DNA of 64,000 bases from Campylobacter sp. MG1 (GCF_026616895.1 NZ_JANYME010000002.1:186001-250000), one strand, 5' to 3'. Positions 46,922 through 54,746 are shown, counted from the stretch's first letter. Notes: generated from the letters alone by a model not told the origin. A program made the numbers and translations.

Positions 46922-46960
46922 ACACCTAAAAAATTTATTTAAATAAAATTTTCTAGGTGT
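46922..46960 (+). terminator. Terminator after the DUF3298 gene
   Basis: ACACCTA (46922-46928) pairs with TAGGTGT (46954-46960), extended inward by A/T pairs, and TGTTTAT follows. It ends the first two exported-protein genes. Confidence 0.65.
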
Positions 46961-47079
46961 TGTTTATAAATAATAAAATATAAAATAAATAAAAATCCCA
47001 ACAAATCAAACTAAAACACTGATATTTAATTAATTATTGTTTTATATTTTATATAATTAGCACTAGTTTAGGAGTATTA

Positions 47080-47913
47080 ATGAAATTTTTTATATCTTTA
47101 ATAGTTTTTATTACTAATATTTTTGCAAATAATTTTCAAGATAGTGATTTTATAGAATTAAAAAATATAAACATAAAAGATTATTATGTAAGCGAATATA
47201 TTGATGGAATGTCAGCAATTTGGAATGGTAAAGAACTATATAATAATCACAAAATAAAATATGACATTGATAAAAAATATCTAAAAAATTTTCCACCATT
47301 TGAAATTAGAGGCTTATTATTTTGCGGAACTGATTACTATGATACATACAATGATATTATTTTAGATAAATTTAAATGCACTAAATTCTACACCTATGAT
47401 GTACCAAATAAAACTGGGGAATTAAAAGAAAGATTACAAATATTAAGAGATTATCTAAAAAAACATCCAACTGAAAATATAACATTTGTAGAACAACACG
47501 AATTTGATAATGAAAAAGACTTTATAGATTTTTTCAACACTACGACAATTAATGGCTCTGAGGGAGTATATCTTCACAAAAAAGGAACCACATACGATAT
47601 TCCAAAAGAAGAAAAAATCATAAAAATTAGAAAATTTTATAAAGATAATTGTGTTATATCTAAGGTAAATATACAAAATAATAAATTAAGCAATTATCAG
47701 TGTAAATGGAAAAAAGCAAATGCAGCAAGAGCTATTGATGGTGATGAAGAACGACCAGAAAACAATGAAGTAATTGATATTAGTATAGGTGCTGGATTTA
47801 CAATAGAGCATATGCAAAACCCTTTAAAAATAGGGGATAAAATTGCATTTAAATACTACAAATTAAATAAAAACAATATACCGGTACACTGTGTATTTTT
47901 AAGAAAATTTTAA
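47080..47913 (+). CDS. Exported ATP-dependent DNA ligase homologue lacking the nucleophilic lysine
   Basis: 277 aa with a signal peptide (about 1-16, ending IFA). Architecture follows the periplasmic-type ATP-dependent ligases of epsilonproteobacteria (C. jejuni Cj1669c type). Recognisable parts are motif IV-like GSEGVYLHKKG, motif V-like IIKIRKFYKDNC and a C-terminal OB fold with IGAGFTIEHMQNPLKIGD. Motif I (KxDG) reads Y40-I-D-G, so the lysine that is adenylated is Tyr. The conserved Arg after it is also missing: WNGKELYNN where active relatives have a (T/S)R-type sequence. Ligase activity is therefore unlikely. It may have become a binding protein, or it may be decaying, although the frame is fully open. 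It is followed 16 bases later by the TlpA-like gene. Confidence 0.75.
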   Translation: MKFFISLIVFITNIFANNFQDSDFIELKNINIKDYYVSEYIDGMSAIWNGKELYNNHKIKYDIDKKYLKNFPPFEIRGLLFCGTDYYDTYNDIILDKFKCTKFYTYDVPNKTGELKERLQILRDYLKKHPTENITFVEQHEFDNEKDFIDFFNTTTINGSEGVYLHKKGTTYDIPKEEKIIKIRKFYKDNCVISKVNIQNNKLSNYQCKWKKANAARAIDGDEERPENNEVIDISIGAGFTIEHMQNPLKIGDKIAFKYYKLNKNNIPVHCVFLRKF

Positions 47914-47929
47914 TTATTAAGGAAAAAAT

Positions 47930-48484
47930 ATGAAAAAAGTATTATTATTTTTAAGTTTATTTATATTTGTTTTTACTGCGTGCAACAGTGAATCAAATAA
48001 AGAAATAAAAGTTGGCGATATAATCACACTAAAAAGTTGGGATAATCAAGAGATTAAAATAAAAAGAATTGAAAATGGATTTTCATTAGTAGATAGTGAT
48101 AAAATTTTAATTATAGATATTTTCGGAACTTTTTGTCCGCCTTGTAGAGCTGAAGCTCCTATGTTATTTGACATTCAGTCTAAAAATCTAAATGATTTAA
48201 TAATATTAGGACTTTCATATGCTGAAGAAGTTGATAATGAAAAATTAAAAGAATTTGCAAAAAATTATAATGCTTATTATTTTTTAACTAATGACAAAAG
48301 AGCTGATTTAATAGTTGAAGCAATAGCTAACGATATCAAATACAACACACAAATTCAACTCCCATTCAAAGTTATGATAAAAGATGGCAAATATCAAAAT
48401 TTAGGTGAAAATTTATATATATTAGGAAAAACTGACGAAGGTTTATTAAAAGAAAGTATAAAAAATGCAAAGGAAAATAAATGA
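47930..48484 (+). CDS. TlpA/ResA-like thioredoxin lipoprotein
   Basis: 184 aa with lipobox VFTAC (C18) and a thioredoxin domain whose active site is FCPPCRAEAP (about 71-74). These membrane-anchored periplasmic reductases keep cytochrome c apoproteins or other exported cysteines reduced. The CPPC centre fits the TlpA family. It overlaps the META-domain gene by 4 bases. Confidence 0.88.
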   Translation: MKKVLLFLSLFIFVFTACNSESNKEIKVGDIITLKSWDNQEIKIKRIENGFSLVDSDKILIIDIFGTFCPPCRAEAPMLFDIQSKNLNDLIILGLSYAEEVDNEKLKEFAKNYNAYYFLTNDKRADLIVEAIANDIKYNTQIQLPFKVMIKDGKYQNLGENLYILGKTDEGLLKESIKNAKENK

Positions 48485-48918
48485 AAAAAAGTCTTTTTAT
48501 AAGTATGATAGCTTTATGTTTTGTTGCTTGTAATAAAAACGATGTAAATATTGATAACATTATTAGCAAAGATAGAATTTTAGAAATGGATAAAAAAGAA
48601 CAAAGATATTTAAAAAATAATGAATATAAAATTACTAAAATATTAGATAAACAAAATTTAAAAACATACAATACTGCAGGTGAATGGTCTATAATAATTG
48701 ATAATAATAATTTTGGCCTATTTGTTGGATGTAATAGAATTTTTGGTTCTATAGAACAAAACAATAATCAATTAATATTTAAAAATCCAGCAAGTACAAA
48801 AATGATGTGTCTTCCTGATATGATGGAGGTTGAAAATTTAATATCTATTAATCTAACAACATTAAATATTGTTAGTGATGGTTTAGAAAATAACAATATT
48901 AAAGTATTTTTTAAATAA
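48481..48918 (+). CDS. META-domain lipoprotein (HslJ-like)
   Basis: 145 aa with lipobox CFVAC (C17). The C-terminal META domain has the signature GCNRIFGSIEQ and ASTKMMC, ending with E-x3-LI. HslJ-like proteins are linked to stress and novobiocin resistance in E. coli, mechanism unknown. It is coupled to the TlpA-like gene and sits two bases before truB. Confidence 0.85.
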   Translation: MKKSLFISMIALCFVACNKNDVNIDNIISKDRILEMDKKEQRYLKNNEYKITKILDKQNLKTYNTAGEWSIIIDNNNFGLFVGCNRIFGSIEQNNNQLIFKNPASTKMMCLPDMMEVENLISINLTTLNIVSDGLENNNIKVFFK

Positions 48919-48920
48919 TA

Positions 48921-49715
48921 ATGATATTTTTAGCCAACAAACCGATTAATATTAGCTCAAATCATTTTGCTCAAAAATTAGGGCGAAAACTTGAGCTAAA
49001 ATTAGGATATTCTGGAACACTAGATCCATTTGCAAGTGGGGCATTATTAATGGCTTGTAAAAAACATACTAAATTATTTAGATTTTTTAATCTTGAACCA
49101 AAAATATACAATGCAACAATATGGCTTGGTGCTAATAGTCCTAGTTTTGATAATGAAAATATATCTTTACACAATGTAGAAGAATTAAATTTAAAACAAT
49201 TACAAGATGCTTTTTCTCATTTTCAAGGCAGTATAACTTATACGCCACCAAAATTTTGTGCTAAAAAAATAAATGGAAAAAGAGCCTATGAATTAGCTAG
49301 AAATAACGAAGATTTTAATCTAAATCCATGTGTTATGAATGTAAAAGCAAAATTACTATATTATTCTCATCCATTTATAAAATTTGAATTAATCGCTTCT
49401 AAAGGGACATATGTTCGTTCTTATGCACAATTAATTTGCAATTATTTAAATGTAGTTGGAACACTTAGTTCACTACAAAGAGTTAGTGAAGGTAATTTTA
49501 ATAAATTTAAAGAATACAATGCTTTTGATAGTGTAAATTTAGCGGAAAACTATTATTTAGGAGATATAAAAGATATTTTACTAGGAAAAAAATTAGATAT
49601 ATCAAATTTTAGTAATAAAAAATATGGAATATATAAAATCAATTTAGGAGAAACTTTCAGCATTATAGAAATAAATGACAATATTAGTTATTTACTAAAT
49701 AAAATTGAAAAATAA
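48921..49715 (+). CDS. truB: tRNA pseudouridine-55 synthase
   Basis: 264 aa. The catalytic motif GYSGTLDPFASG (D35) and later KRAYELAR and KGTYVRS are intact. It converts U55 in the T-loop of all tRNAs. It is 5 bases from ispE. In C. jejuni csrA lies between truB and ispE; here there is no room for it. Confidence 0.95.
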   Translation: MIFLANKPINISSNHFAQKLGRKLELKLGYSGTLDPFASGALLMACKKHTKLFRFFNLEPKIYNATIWLGANSPSFDNENISLHNVEELNLKQLQDAFSHFQGSITYTPPKFCAKKINGKRAYELARNNEDFNLNPCVMNVKAKLLYYSHPFIKFELIASKGTYVRSYAQLICNYLNVVGTLSSLQRVSEGNFNKFKEYNAFDSVNLAENYYLGDIKDILLGKKLDISNFSNKKYGIYKINLGETFSIIEINDNISYLLNKIEK

Positions 49716-49720
49716 GAACA

Positions 49721-50551
49721 ATGAAATCGTATGCGAAAATTAATATTTTTTTAAAGATTACCGGAAAAATTAACAATTATCACCAGCTATCTTCAAGATT
49801 TATAAAACTTGATAATTTATATGATGAAATTTATATGCTGCCAAAAAAAGATTTATTAAAATATAAAGAAAAATCATTATATGAAATTCCATTCTTTAGT
49901 AAAAAATCAGAACAAATAATGAAACCTATAAAACATTTTGAAAAAGATAAAATTATGAATAAATATTATTATATAAATGAAAATTTATTAAGTAATTTTT
50001 ATTCAGAAAGTAATATTTTTGATAAAGTTTTAAATAATATACCAGAAAAAATCAAATTAGATTTTTTGACAAATTACGCCATTATTTTACACAAAAATAT
50101 ACCAACATTTGCTGGTCTTGGTGGCGCTAGTTCTAATGCTGCTAGTTTTATAAAATTATTATTAAAATTAGGTAATTTTGATAAATTTGAAATAGCCAAA
50201 AAAACCGGTGCCGATGTTAGCTTTTTTATAAGTGATTGTAAAGCAGCTAATGTAAGTGGTTATGGAGAAATAATTAACGAATTTAAAGATTGTGATTGTA
50301 ATTTTAATATATATTTTTCAGAACCATGTTCTACCCAAAAAGTATTTTATGAATTTTCAAAAAATCCTATATACTATGAATCAGATGATTTAAAAAATTT
50401 AAATACCATAGAATTATTAAAACATTCTAATTATTTTTTAAATGATTTATTATTACCTTGTGAAAAAATTTACCAAAAAGTAAAAGAATTAGCAAAATTA
50501 GGATTTTTTATGAGTGGTAGTGGTGGAAGTTTTTTTACAATAAAACATTAA
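49721..50551 (+). CDS. ispE: 4-diphosphocytidyl-2-C-methyl-D-erythritol kinase
   Basis: A 276-aa GHMP kinase in the MEP isoprenoid pathway. It has the N-terminal SYAKINIFLKITGK, the ATP loop PTFAGLGGASSNAA (about 128-141) and the C-terminal GFFMSGSGGSFF. The active-site residues fit the family. It follows truB with only 5 bases between them. smpB, which often follows in relatives, is not found downstream. Confidence 0.95.
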   Translation: MKSYAKINIFLKITGKINNYHQLSSRFIKLDNLYDEIYMLPKKDLLKYKEKSLYEIPFFSKKSEQIMKPIKHFEKDKIMNKYYYINENLLSNFYSESNIFDKVLNNIPEKIKLDFLTNYAIILHKNIPTFAGLGGASSNAASFIKLLLKLGNFDKFEIAKKTGADVSFFISDCKAANVSGYGEIINEFKDCDCNFNIYFSEPCSTQKVFYEFSKNPIYYESDDLKNLNTIELLKHSNYFLNDLLLPCEKIYQKVKELAKLGFFMSGSGGSFFTIKH

Positions 50552-51183
50552 TAATATTAAAGTAATTTATTTTATATAAAACACTTCTACAAATGAATAT
50601 AAGTTTATTAATTTAGCATTACATATATATGGCAACTATTTCTCTTTACTCGTTGATAATAAATTTTACTTAATATTATGAAAGTGTGTAAATAAAAATT
50701 ATCAATTTAAATTTAATAAAAATATTTTTAAAAAACTTAATAATAATTTAAATTAGTTTAAAACTTTTATATAAACTATAAACTTTAAGTGATGTGAAAT
50801 AAGTTGAAAGCTTTATATGCTCCTTATTTAAGCTTAATTTTTGTAAAATGTAAATACTTTACAAAGTATATGAAATAAAAGTTTTTGTTTTATACTTTTT
50901 TAAAATACTTTTAAAAAATATTTATAAAAGCTTATTAAATAAACTTCAAAGTCCTTTTAAAAACCTTTAAAAAAATCTATGTGAAAAATATTGAAAGAAC
51001 ATTTTTAAATAAATTATTCTTAAAGTTAAAAAAAATGAGATTATAAATTATTACATAAATCCTTTCTTAAACATATTTATAATATTTTAATTAATAAAAA
51101 CCATTTAAACAAGAAAAATAAAAAAAAATATCTTCAAAGGCTTTATCATTAAGAAATAATATTAATTTTATATCTCATATTCT
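50552..51183. other. AT-rich region after ispE
   Basis: About 630 bases with no intact gene. A short protein-like stretch (about 50593-50681, NEYKFINLALHIYGNYF in one frame) lacks a start and may be a remnant. Several A/T-rich inverted repeats are present but none looks like a good terminator. Confidence 0.4.
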
Positions 51184-51933
51184 TTAAAACAATTTATTTT
51201 TATAAGATTGTGCTATGTATTGATTAAACATTTCATCATTTTTTTCACTCTCAAGCTTTTCTTCAATACTAGGCTCTACGCTATTAAATCCATCAATACA
51301 ATTTTTATAAGTAAAATCCATAATATCTTTCATTTCATTTGTTTCATAATATTTAATTAATTTTTCTTTAAACTCACTAATAAGCTCAACAGGTATATTT
51401 ACTAAACCTGCTCCGTTACTAATTAAAACCTTATTAGCACATAAAATAGCTGTTCTTTTATTACCATCAATAAAAATTTGTCTTCTCATTAGATATAGCA
51501 TTAATGTTATTGCTCTTTGTGTAGCATTTGCGATTTTTTGTATTTCGTTTAATTCTTCTATAATTTCCTCTTTATGTGGCATTTTAGGTTTGTAAGTTGT
51601 TCCGCCAATAACCACATCAAATTGCCTTATGTAGCCTGATTGATAGATTAAATTTGCACCTATAGTCTTGTTCATTTTACAAATATAAGCAAAATCAACT
51701 TCAGGATAATTTATAGTATCAAAAAGAACATACCAAGCGTATTTAAGGTTGTTAATAGCTACAATATCATCTACCTTTAGATTGCCCACGCTTGCACCAT
51801 TATAAATAGCTTCTACTTGTGGAAAAGTTACATTAATTCCCTCAAGTCTCGCACTTTTATAGATATTATCTACGATATTTCTTTTTGCTAAACATATGTT
51901 GTATTCTAAGCTCATATGAAATTTATTTTTCAT
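51184..51933 (-). CDS. Fic-domain protein with altered core motif
   Basis: 249 aa. A Fic fold is indicated by the core sequence QIFIDGNKRTA (152-162). The family consensus is HPFxDGNxR, so the catalytic His is Gln and the Pro is Ile. The phosphate-binding DGNKR is kept. An inhibitory-helix motif SARLEG (27-32), matching (S/T)xxxE(G/N), is in the same chain, as in class II Fic proteins that hold themselves in check. Active Fic enzymes transfer AMP or other groups to target hydroxyls; with Gln here, transfer is doubtful. It stands alone, with no antitoxin gene adjacent. Confidence 0.8.
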   Translation of the reverse strand: MKNKFHMSLEYNICLAKRNIVDNIYKSARLEGINVTFPQVEAIYNGASVGNLKVDDIVAINNLKYAWYVLFDTINYPEVDFAYICKMNKTIGANLIYQSGYIRQFDVVIGGTTYKPKMPHKEEIIEELNEIQKIANATQRAITLMLYLMRRQIFIDGNKRTAILCANKVLISNGAGLVNIPVELISEFKEKLIKYYETNEMKDIMDFTYKNCIDGFNSVEPSIEEKLESEKNDEMFNQYIAQSYKNKLF

Positions 51934-52178
51934 ATTTATTAATCCTAATTGTCTTTTTATAAAATAATGATAGCATAAAAAAACTCCTTATATCCGTTAA
52001 TGATATAATAATAGATTAGATAAAAAATATCCTACTGTATTACATAAAAAACTAGTTTTAATATACAATTTTATCTCTTTTGAGCTATTTTTTTAAATAT
52101 TGCATTAAAACTATATAATTATAAAAATAAATATAAATTCAACACAAATTAAAAAAAAATTAATGAATAAAAAGGAAG

Positions 52179-52266
52179 TGGCCGGGAGAAAGGGATTCGA
52201 ACCCCTGGAGGCTTGCACCTCAACGGTTTTCAAGACCGCCGCTTTCGACCACTCAGCCATCTCCCG
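52179..52266 (-). tRNA. tRNA-Ser (TGA)
   Basis: 88 bases with encoded CCA, long variable arm, acceptor CGGGAGA/TCTCCCG and anticodon loop CTTGAAA (TGA). Confidence 0.96.
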
Positions 52267-52270
52267 AAAG

Positions 52271-52423
52271 TTATCTAGTTTTTTCTTCTATGTATCTAGC
52301 ACCAGAGTTGATTTTTTCCTTAGTCCATTGACCAGCATTAGAAGAATCTTGCTTAATCCCAGTCCAAGTATTAGAACAAGCGATAAACACAAAAGATAAA
52401 AGAACACACAAAGCTACTTTCAT
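52271..52423 (-). CDS. Entericidin-like small lipoprotein
   Basis: A 50-aa lipoprotein with an AGGAG ribosome-binding site. It begins MKVALCVLLSFVFIAC, with lipidated C16, followed by SNTWTGIKQDSSNAGQW and a charged helix. Size and layout match entericidin EcnA/B-type peptides, small amphipathic lipoproteins of the envelope. It sits between tRNA-Cys (upstream) and tRNA-Ser (4 bases downstream), so it is probably cotranscribed with the tRNAs, which is unusual. Confidence 0.85.
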   Translation of the reverse strand: MKVALCVLLSFVFIACSNTWTGIKQDSSNAGQWTKEKINSGARYIEEKTR

Positions 52424-52442
52424 ATTTTCTCCTAAAAATTAT

Positions 52443-52516
52443 TGGAGGTGATACTCGGATTTGAACCGAGGATCAAGGCTTTGCAGGCCCATGCCTTACC
52501 GCTTGGCTATATCACC
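52443..52516 (-). tRNA. tRNA-Cys (GCA)
   Basis: 74 bases with encoded CCA. Acceptor GGTGATA/TATCACC is perfect and the loop CTGCAAA gives GCA. Confidence 0.95.
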
Positions 52517-52522
52517 TTTAAG

Positions 52523-52610
52523 TGGTGCCCAGGGCCGGACTTGAACCGGCACGGTAAAAACTACCGAGGGATTTTAAGTCCCTTGCGTCTACCATTTCCG
52601 CCACCTGGGC
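52523..52610 (-). tRNA. tRNA-Leu (TAA)
   Basis: 88 bases with encoded CCA and long variable arm. Acceptor GCCCAGG pairs with CCTGGGC and the loop CTTAAAA gives TAA. Confidence 0.96.
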
Positions 52611-52631
52611 GACCAAGCTAACTATAAAATA

Positions 52632-52706
52632 TGGAGCGGGAAACGAGGTTCGAACTCGCGACCCCAACCTTGGCAAGGTTATGCTCTACCACTGAGCTAT
52701 TCCCGC
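52632..52706 (-). tRNA. tRNA-Gly (GCC)
   Basis: 75 bases with encoded CCA. Acceptor GCGGGAA/TTCCCGC and loop TTGCCAA give anticodon GCC. It is the first gene of the Gly-Leu-Cys-(lipoprotein)-Ser transcript. Confidence 0.97.
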
Positions 52707-53161
52707 AAAATAAAAACAAAATTATATATATTTTACCTTAAATAAAGCTTAAACAATATAAAATATTAAAAATATTTTTAATACTTAAAAACTTATTTAA
52801 TAAAAACAACTTAAATTTATATATAAATATAAAAATTAAATTATAGTATTCGCAAATTTTAAGCATTCATTCAAATATTATTTAATACTAAATCCTAAAC
52901 TTTTAAAATAATATTGTTTTATAAATAAATATTTTTATAATTTTTTAAATAAAAGTTAATACTTTATGTAAAAATTCAATTTAACATTATTTAAACTAAA
53001 ATGGTTTTAAATATTATTTTTTTAATTAAATAAATTAAAAAATTATGTGCTAAATTCATAAAATTTATAATATTTTATTGATAATATTTATTAATTTTTT
53101 TTGTTATTAAATTTAAGAAAAAATTCAAAAAAATTATATATTTTTTTAAGGATTAACTTGC
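52707..53161. other. AT-rich spacer
   Basis: About 450 bases of nearly pure A/T between the tRNA cluster and the promoter at 53159. No gene seen. It should contain the tRNA promoter in the minus direction. Confidence 0.5.
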
Positions 53162-53167
53162 TATAAT
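53159..53167 (+). promoter_or_regulatory. Extended -10 promoter of the structured-leader cassette
   Basis: TGC followed by TATAAT (53162-53167) gives a TGn-TATAAT extended -10. The predicted start is near 53174, at the first base of the left arm of a long-range inverted repeat. Confidence 0.65.
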
Positions 53168-53173
53168 TTCTCC

Positions 53174-53425
53174 GTAATTCAGATTAAACAACTACTTTTT
53201 ATTATTCATTTATACAAAGTCTCTAATTAGAGCAAAACAACAAAATTTTTATTAAAAATAGCAATATTTTTAATCGGTTTTTTTGATATATATTATCTTT
53301 TTTAACAAAGGGATTTTTATATTAAAAATTTAGCATTAGGTGAGTAGTTTTTAAAAAATTTGAATTACATAATAAAAGAATAATAATCCTTTTTAGTCTG
53401 AATTACAAAATAAAGGGGATTGTGT
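53174..53425 (+). promoter_or_regulatory. Long structured 5' leader with long-range pairing
   Basis: The leader is about 250 bases. Its first 15 bases, GTAATTCAGATTAAA (53174-53188), are the reverse complement of 53392-53406 at 14 of 15 positions. That right arm ends 8 bases before the AAAGGGG ribosome-binding site (53412-53418). Between the arms are a palindrome CTCTAATTAGAG (53221-53232) and a terminator-like stem (53251-53274). A near-direct repeat of the right arm, TGAATTACATAATAAAAG, is at 53361-53378. The layout could allow 5'-end control of translation; this is inferred. Confidence 0.5.
53251..53287 (+). terminator. Terminator-like hairpin inside the leader
   Basis: ATTAAAAATA-GCAA-TATTTTTAAT is a perfect 10-bp stem with a GNNA-type loop, followed by CGGTTTTTTTG. 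It lies about 80 bases after the predicted start and 140 bases before the first gene, so it could act as an attenuator or end a short RNA. Confidence 0.55.
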
Positions 53426-53551
53426 ATGAAAAAATTATTAGTTTTATTGTCGTTTATTCTTATGATTGTTGGTTGTAATAATCTTTTAAGTGTTGGCGAT
53501 AACAATACAAATACATTTAATGAAAATAAACAAATAGGAGAATTAAAATGA
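53426..53551 (+). CDS. 41-aa lipoprotein, first gene of an uncharacterised pair
   Basis: The product begins MKKLLVLLSFILMIVGCNN and is a 41-aa predicted lipoprotein (lipobox MIVGC, C17) with a short polar tail. An AAAGGGG ribosome-binding site lies 7 bases before the ATG. The stop codon overlaps the start of the next gene (ATGA), so both are cotranslated. No family is recognised. The long leader and the tiny membrane product recall regulated small-peptide loci, but a toxin role is speculative. Confidence 0.7.
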   Translation: MKKLLVLLSFILMIVGCNNLLSVGDNNTNTFNENKQIGELK

Positions 53552-53991
53552 GTGATGTAATAGATATGTCTTTAAGTTTTAGTGAAAAACAAGCAGTTGC
53601 GTATGCATTTTTAAAAGCGTTTTATACTCGTGAGGAGTTAGGATATAGTGTTGATGACTATGAAGCAAAAGATGTAACGCCAAAAATAATTGAAATTGTT
53701 AATCAAATGGGTAAGGATATAATTAGGACAAATAGGATTATACAAAGTGCTAATGTGTTTAAAACTCTTGCAGAGGGTTTAGGTAGTAAAGTTGAATTTA
53801 TAGCAGCACTTGTAGATTTAATCGCTAGTGGTTCTGGTAGTAGTTTGCTAGACGCTGTTAATGTTTCTGAGGATACATTGATTAAAGAAAGAAAATTAAT
53901 TAGACGCAATGTTCTTGCGTATAATATGATGAAAGTTATTTTAGCACGCGAAAAAACTAATATTGAATTATCATTTCAAGGCATAATTTAA
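53548..53991 (+). CDS. Uncharacterised 147-aa protein, second gene of the pair
   Basis: MSDVIDMSLSFSEKQAVAYA opens a 147-residue, probably all-helical protein without signal peptide. A glycine/serine-rich hydrophobic middle (about 80-105, LGSKVEFIAALVDLIASGSG) could be a membrane-active or hinge segment, and a basic stretch (about 108-122, TLIKERKLIRRNV) follows. Codon use is richer in G and C than neighbouring hypothetical genes, which hints at separate ancestry. It is coupled to the small lipoprotein gene. Function unknown. Confidence 0.65.
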   Translation: MSDVIDMSLSFSEKQAVAYAFLKAFYTREELGYSVDDYEAKDVTPKIIEIVNQMGKDIIRTNRIIQSANVFKTLAEGLGSKVEFIAALVDLIASGSGSSLLDAVNVSEDTLIKERKLIRRNVLAYNMMKVILAREKTNIELSFQGII

Positions 53992-53995
53992 TTTA

Positions 53996-54022
53996 AATGC
54001 TAGGATTAAAAGTCCTAGCATT
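53996..54022. terminator. Bidirectional hairpin between convergent genes
   Basis: A perfect 10-bp stem, AATGCTAGGA with loop TTAAAAG and TCCTAGCATT. It follows the 147-aa gene by four bases and touches the end of the convergent Sel1-like gene at 54021. Confidence 0.75.
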
Positions 54023-54605
54023 ACATATTCTTAGATTTATTTTTAAAAAACATTCTAATAAGAAAAATAACGATAATAAATAAGGCTATATAATAATATT
54101 TGCTATTTTTTTCTTGCTTTTGCTCTTTTTCAATAGTTTGAATTTGTGTGCAAGAAAATTTAAATCCTAAGTCGCAAGATTTTTTATAATATTCCATTGC
54201 ATTTTTTAATAAAGATTTTTTTTCTTCATCATTATTAGAATCTAAATTCATTATTTCATAAGTTGTGCCAATAATATAGCAAGATGTTGCTACTTTTAAA
54301 TTACAAGCTTTTTTATAATAATTTATACTATCTTTTATTTTATCATCACTTTTTATTAGTTCATCTTTATATATTTTACCTATAGCAGAACAAAATTCTC
54401 CATTTCCTTTTTCACATTCATCTTTAAAATATTTTACAAATTCATCTTTTTTATCACAATTAGTAGCAATGTTTGGTTTATATTTACATTTATGAAGAAA
54501 CGAATGTAAAGCGTCAATATAATTATCGCTATATTCTTTTAAAATTTCTAAATCTATAGCAAGTAGATTAAAAGCAAAACACAATAAAATTAAAATCTTT
54601 TTCAT
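54021..54605 (-). CDS. Sel1-like/Hcp-type repeat protein with C-terminal membrane anchor
   Basis: 194 aa. A signal peptide (about 1-16) is followed by Sel1-like helical repeats (about 60-160) whose cysteines are spaced as in Helicobacter cysteine-rich proteins: FCSAIGKIYKDE, ACNLKVATSCYIIG and SCDLGFKFSC. Pairs of cysteines cross-link adjacent helices in that family. A C-terminal hydrophobic helix (about 171-186) with KNKSKN after it anchors the protein. It has a strong AGGAGGGGG ribosome-binding site. A scaffold or protein-interaction role in the periplasm is likely. Confidence 0.8.
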   Translation of the reverse strand: MKKILILLCFAFNLLAIDLEILKEYSDNYIDALHSFLHKCKYKPNIATNCDKKDEFVKYFKDECEKGNGEFCSAIGKIYKDELIKSDDKIKDSINYYKKACNLKVATSCYIIGTTYEIMNLDSNNDEEKKSLLKNAMEYYKKSCDLGFKFSCTQIQTIEKEQKQEKNSKYYYIALFIIVIFLIRMFFKNKSKNM

Positions 54606-54746
54606 AACCCCCTCCTCTATTTATAATTAAAAAATAACTCATAAAAATTAAATATAAAACTTTATTTCTTTCTTAATATACTTAAATTTTAATTATATTT
54701 AAATTAATCTTGTATTATTTGAAAAATTTATCTAAAAGGCTTACAA

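Noticed and set aside
51184-51933. A Fic-type toxin-antitoxin pair
   Set aside because: No small antitoxin gene is next to the Fic gene; the inhibitory motif is in the same chain and the catalytic His is missing.
52163-52399. A 78-aa plus-strand frame over tRNA-Ser
   Set aside because: The GFEPLEACTSTVFKTAA-type sequence is a well-known artefact of translating antisense tRNA-Ser.
53174-53406. Miniature transposable element bounded by 15-bp inverted repeats
   Set aside because: No target-site duplication is visible and a promoter starts exactly at one arm, so an RNA structure is the better explanation; a genome-wide repeat search could change this.
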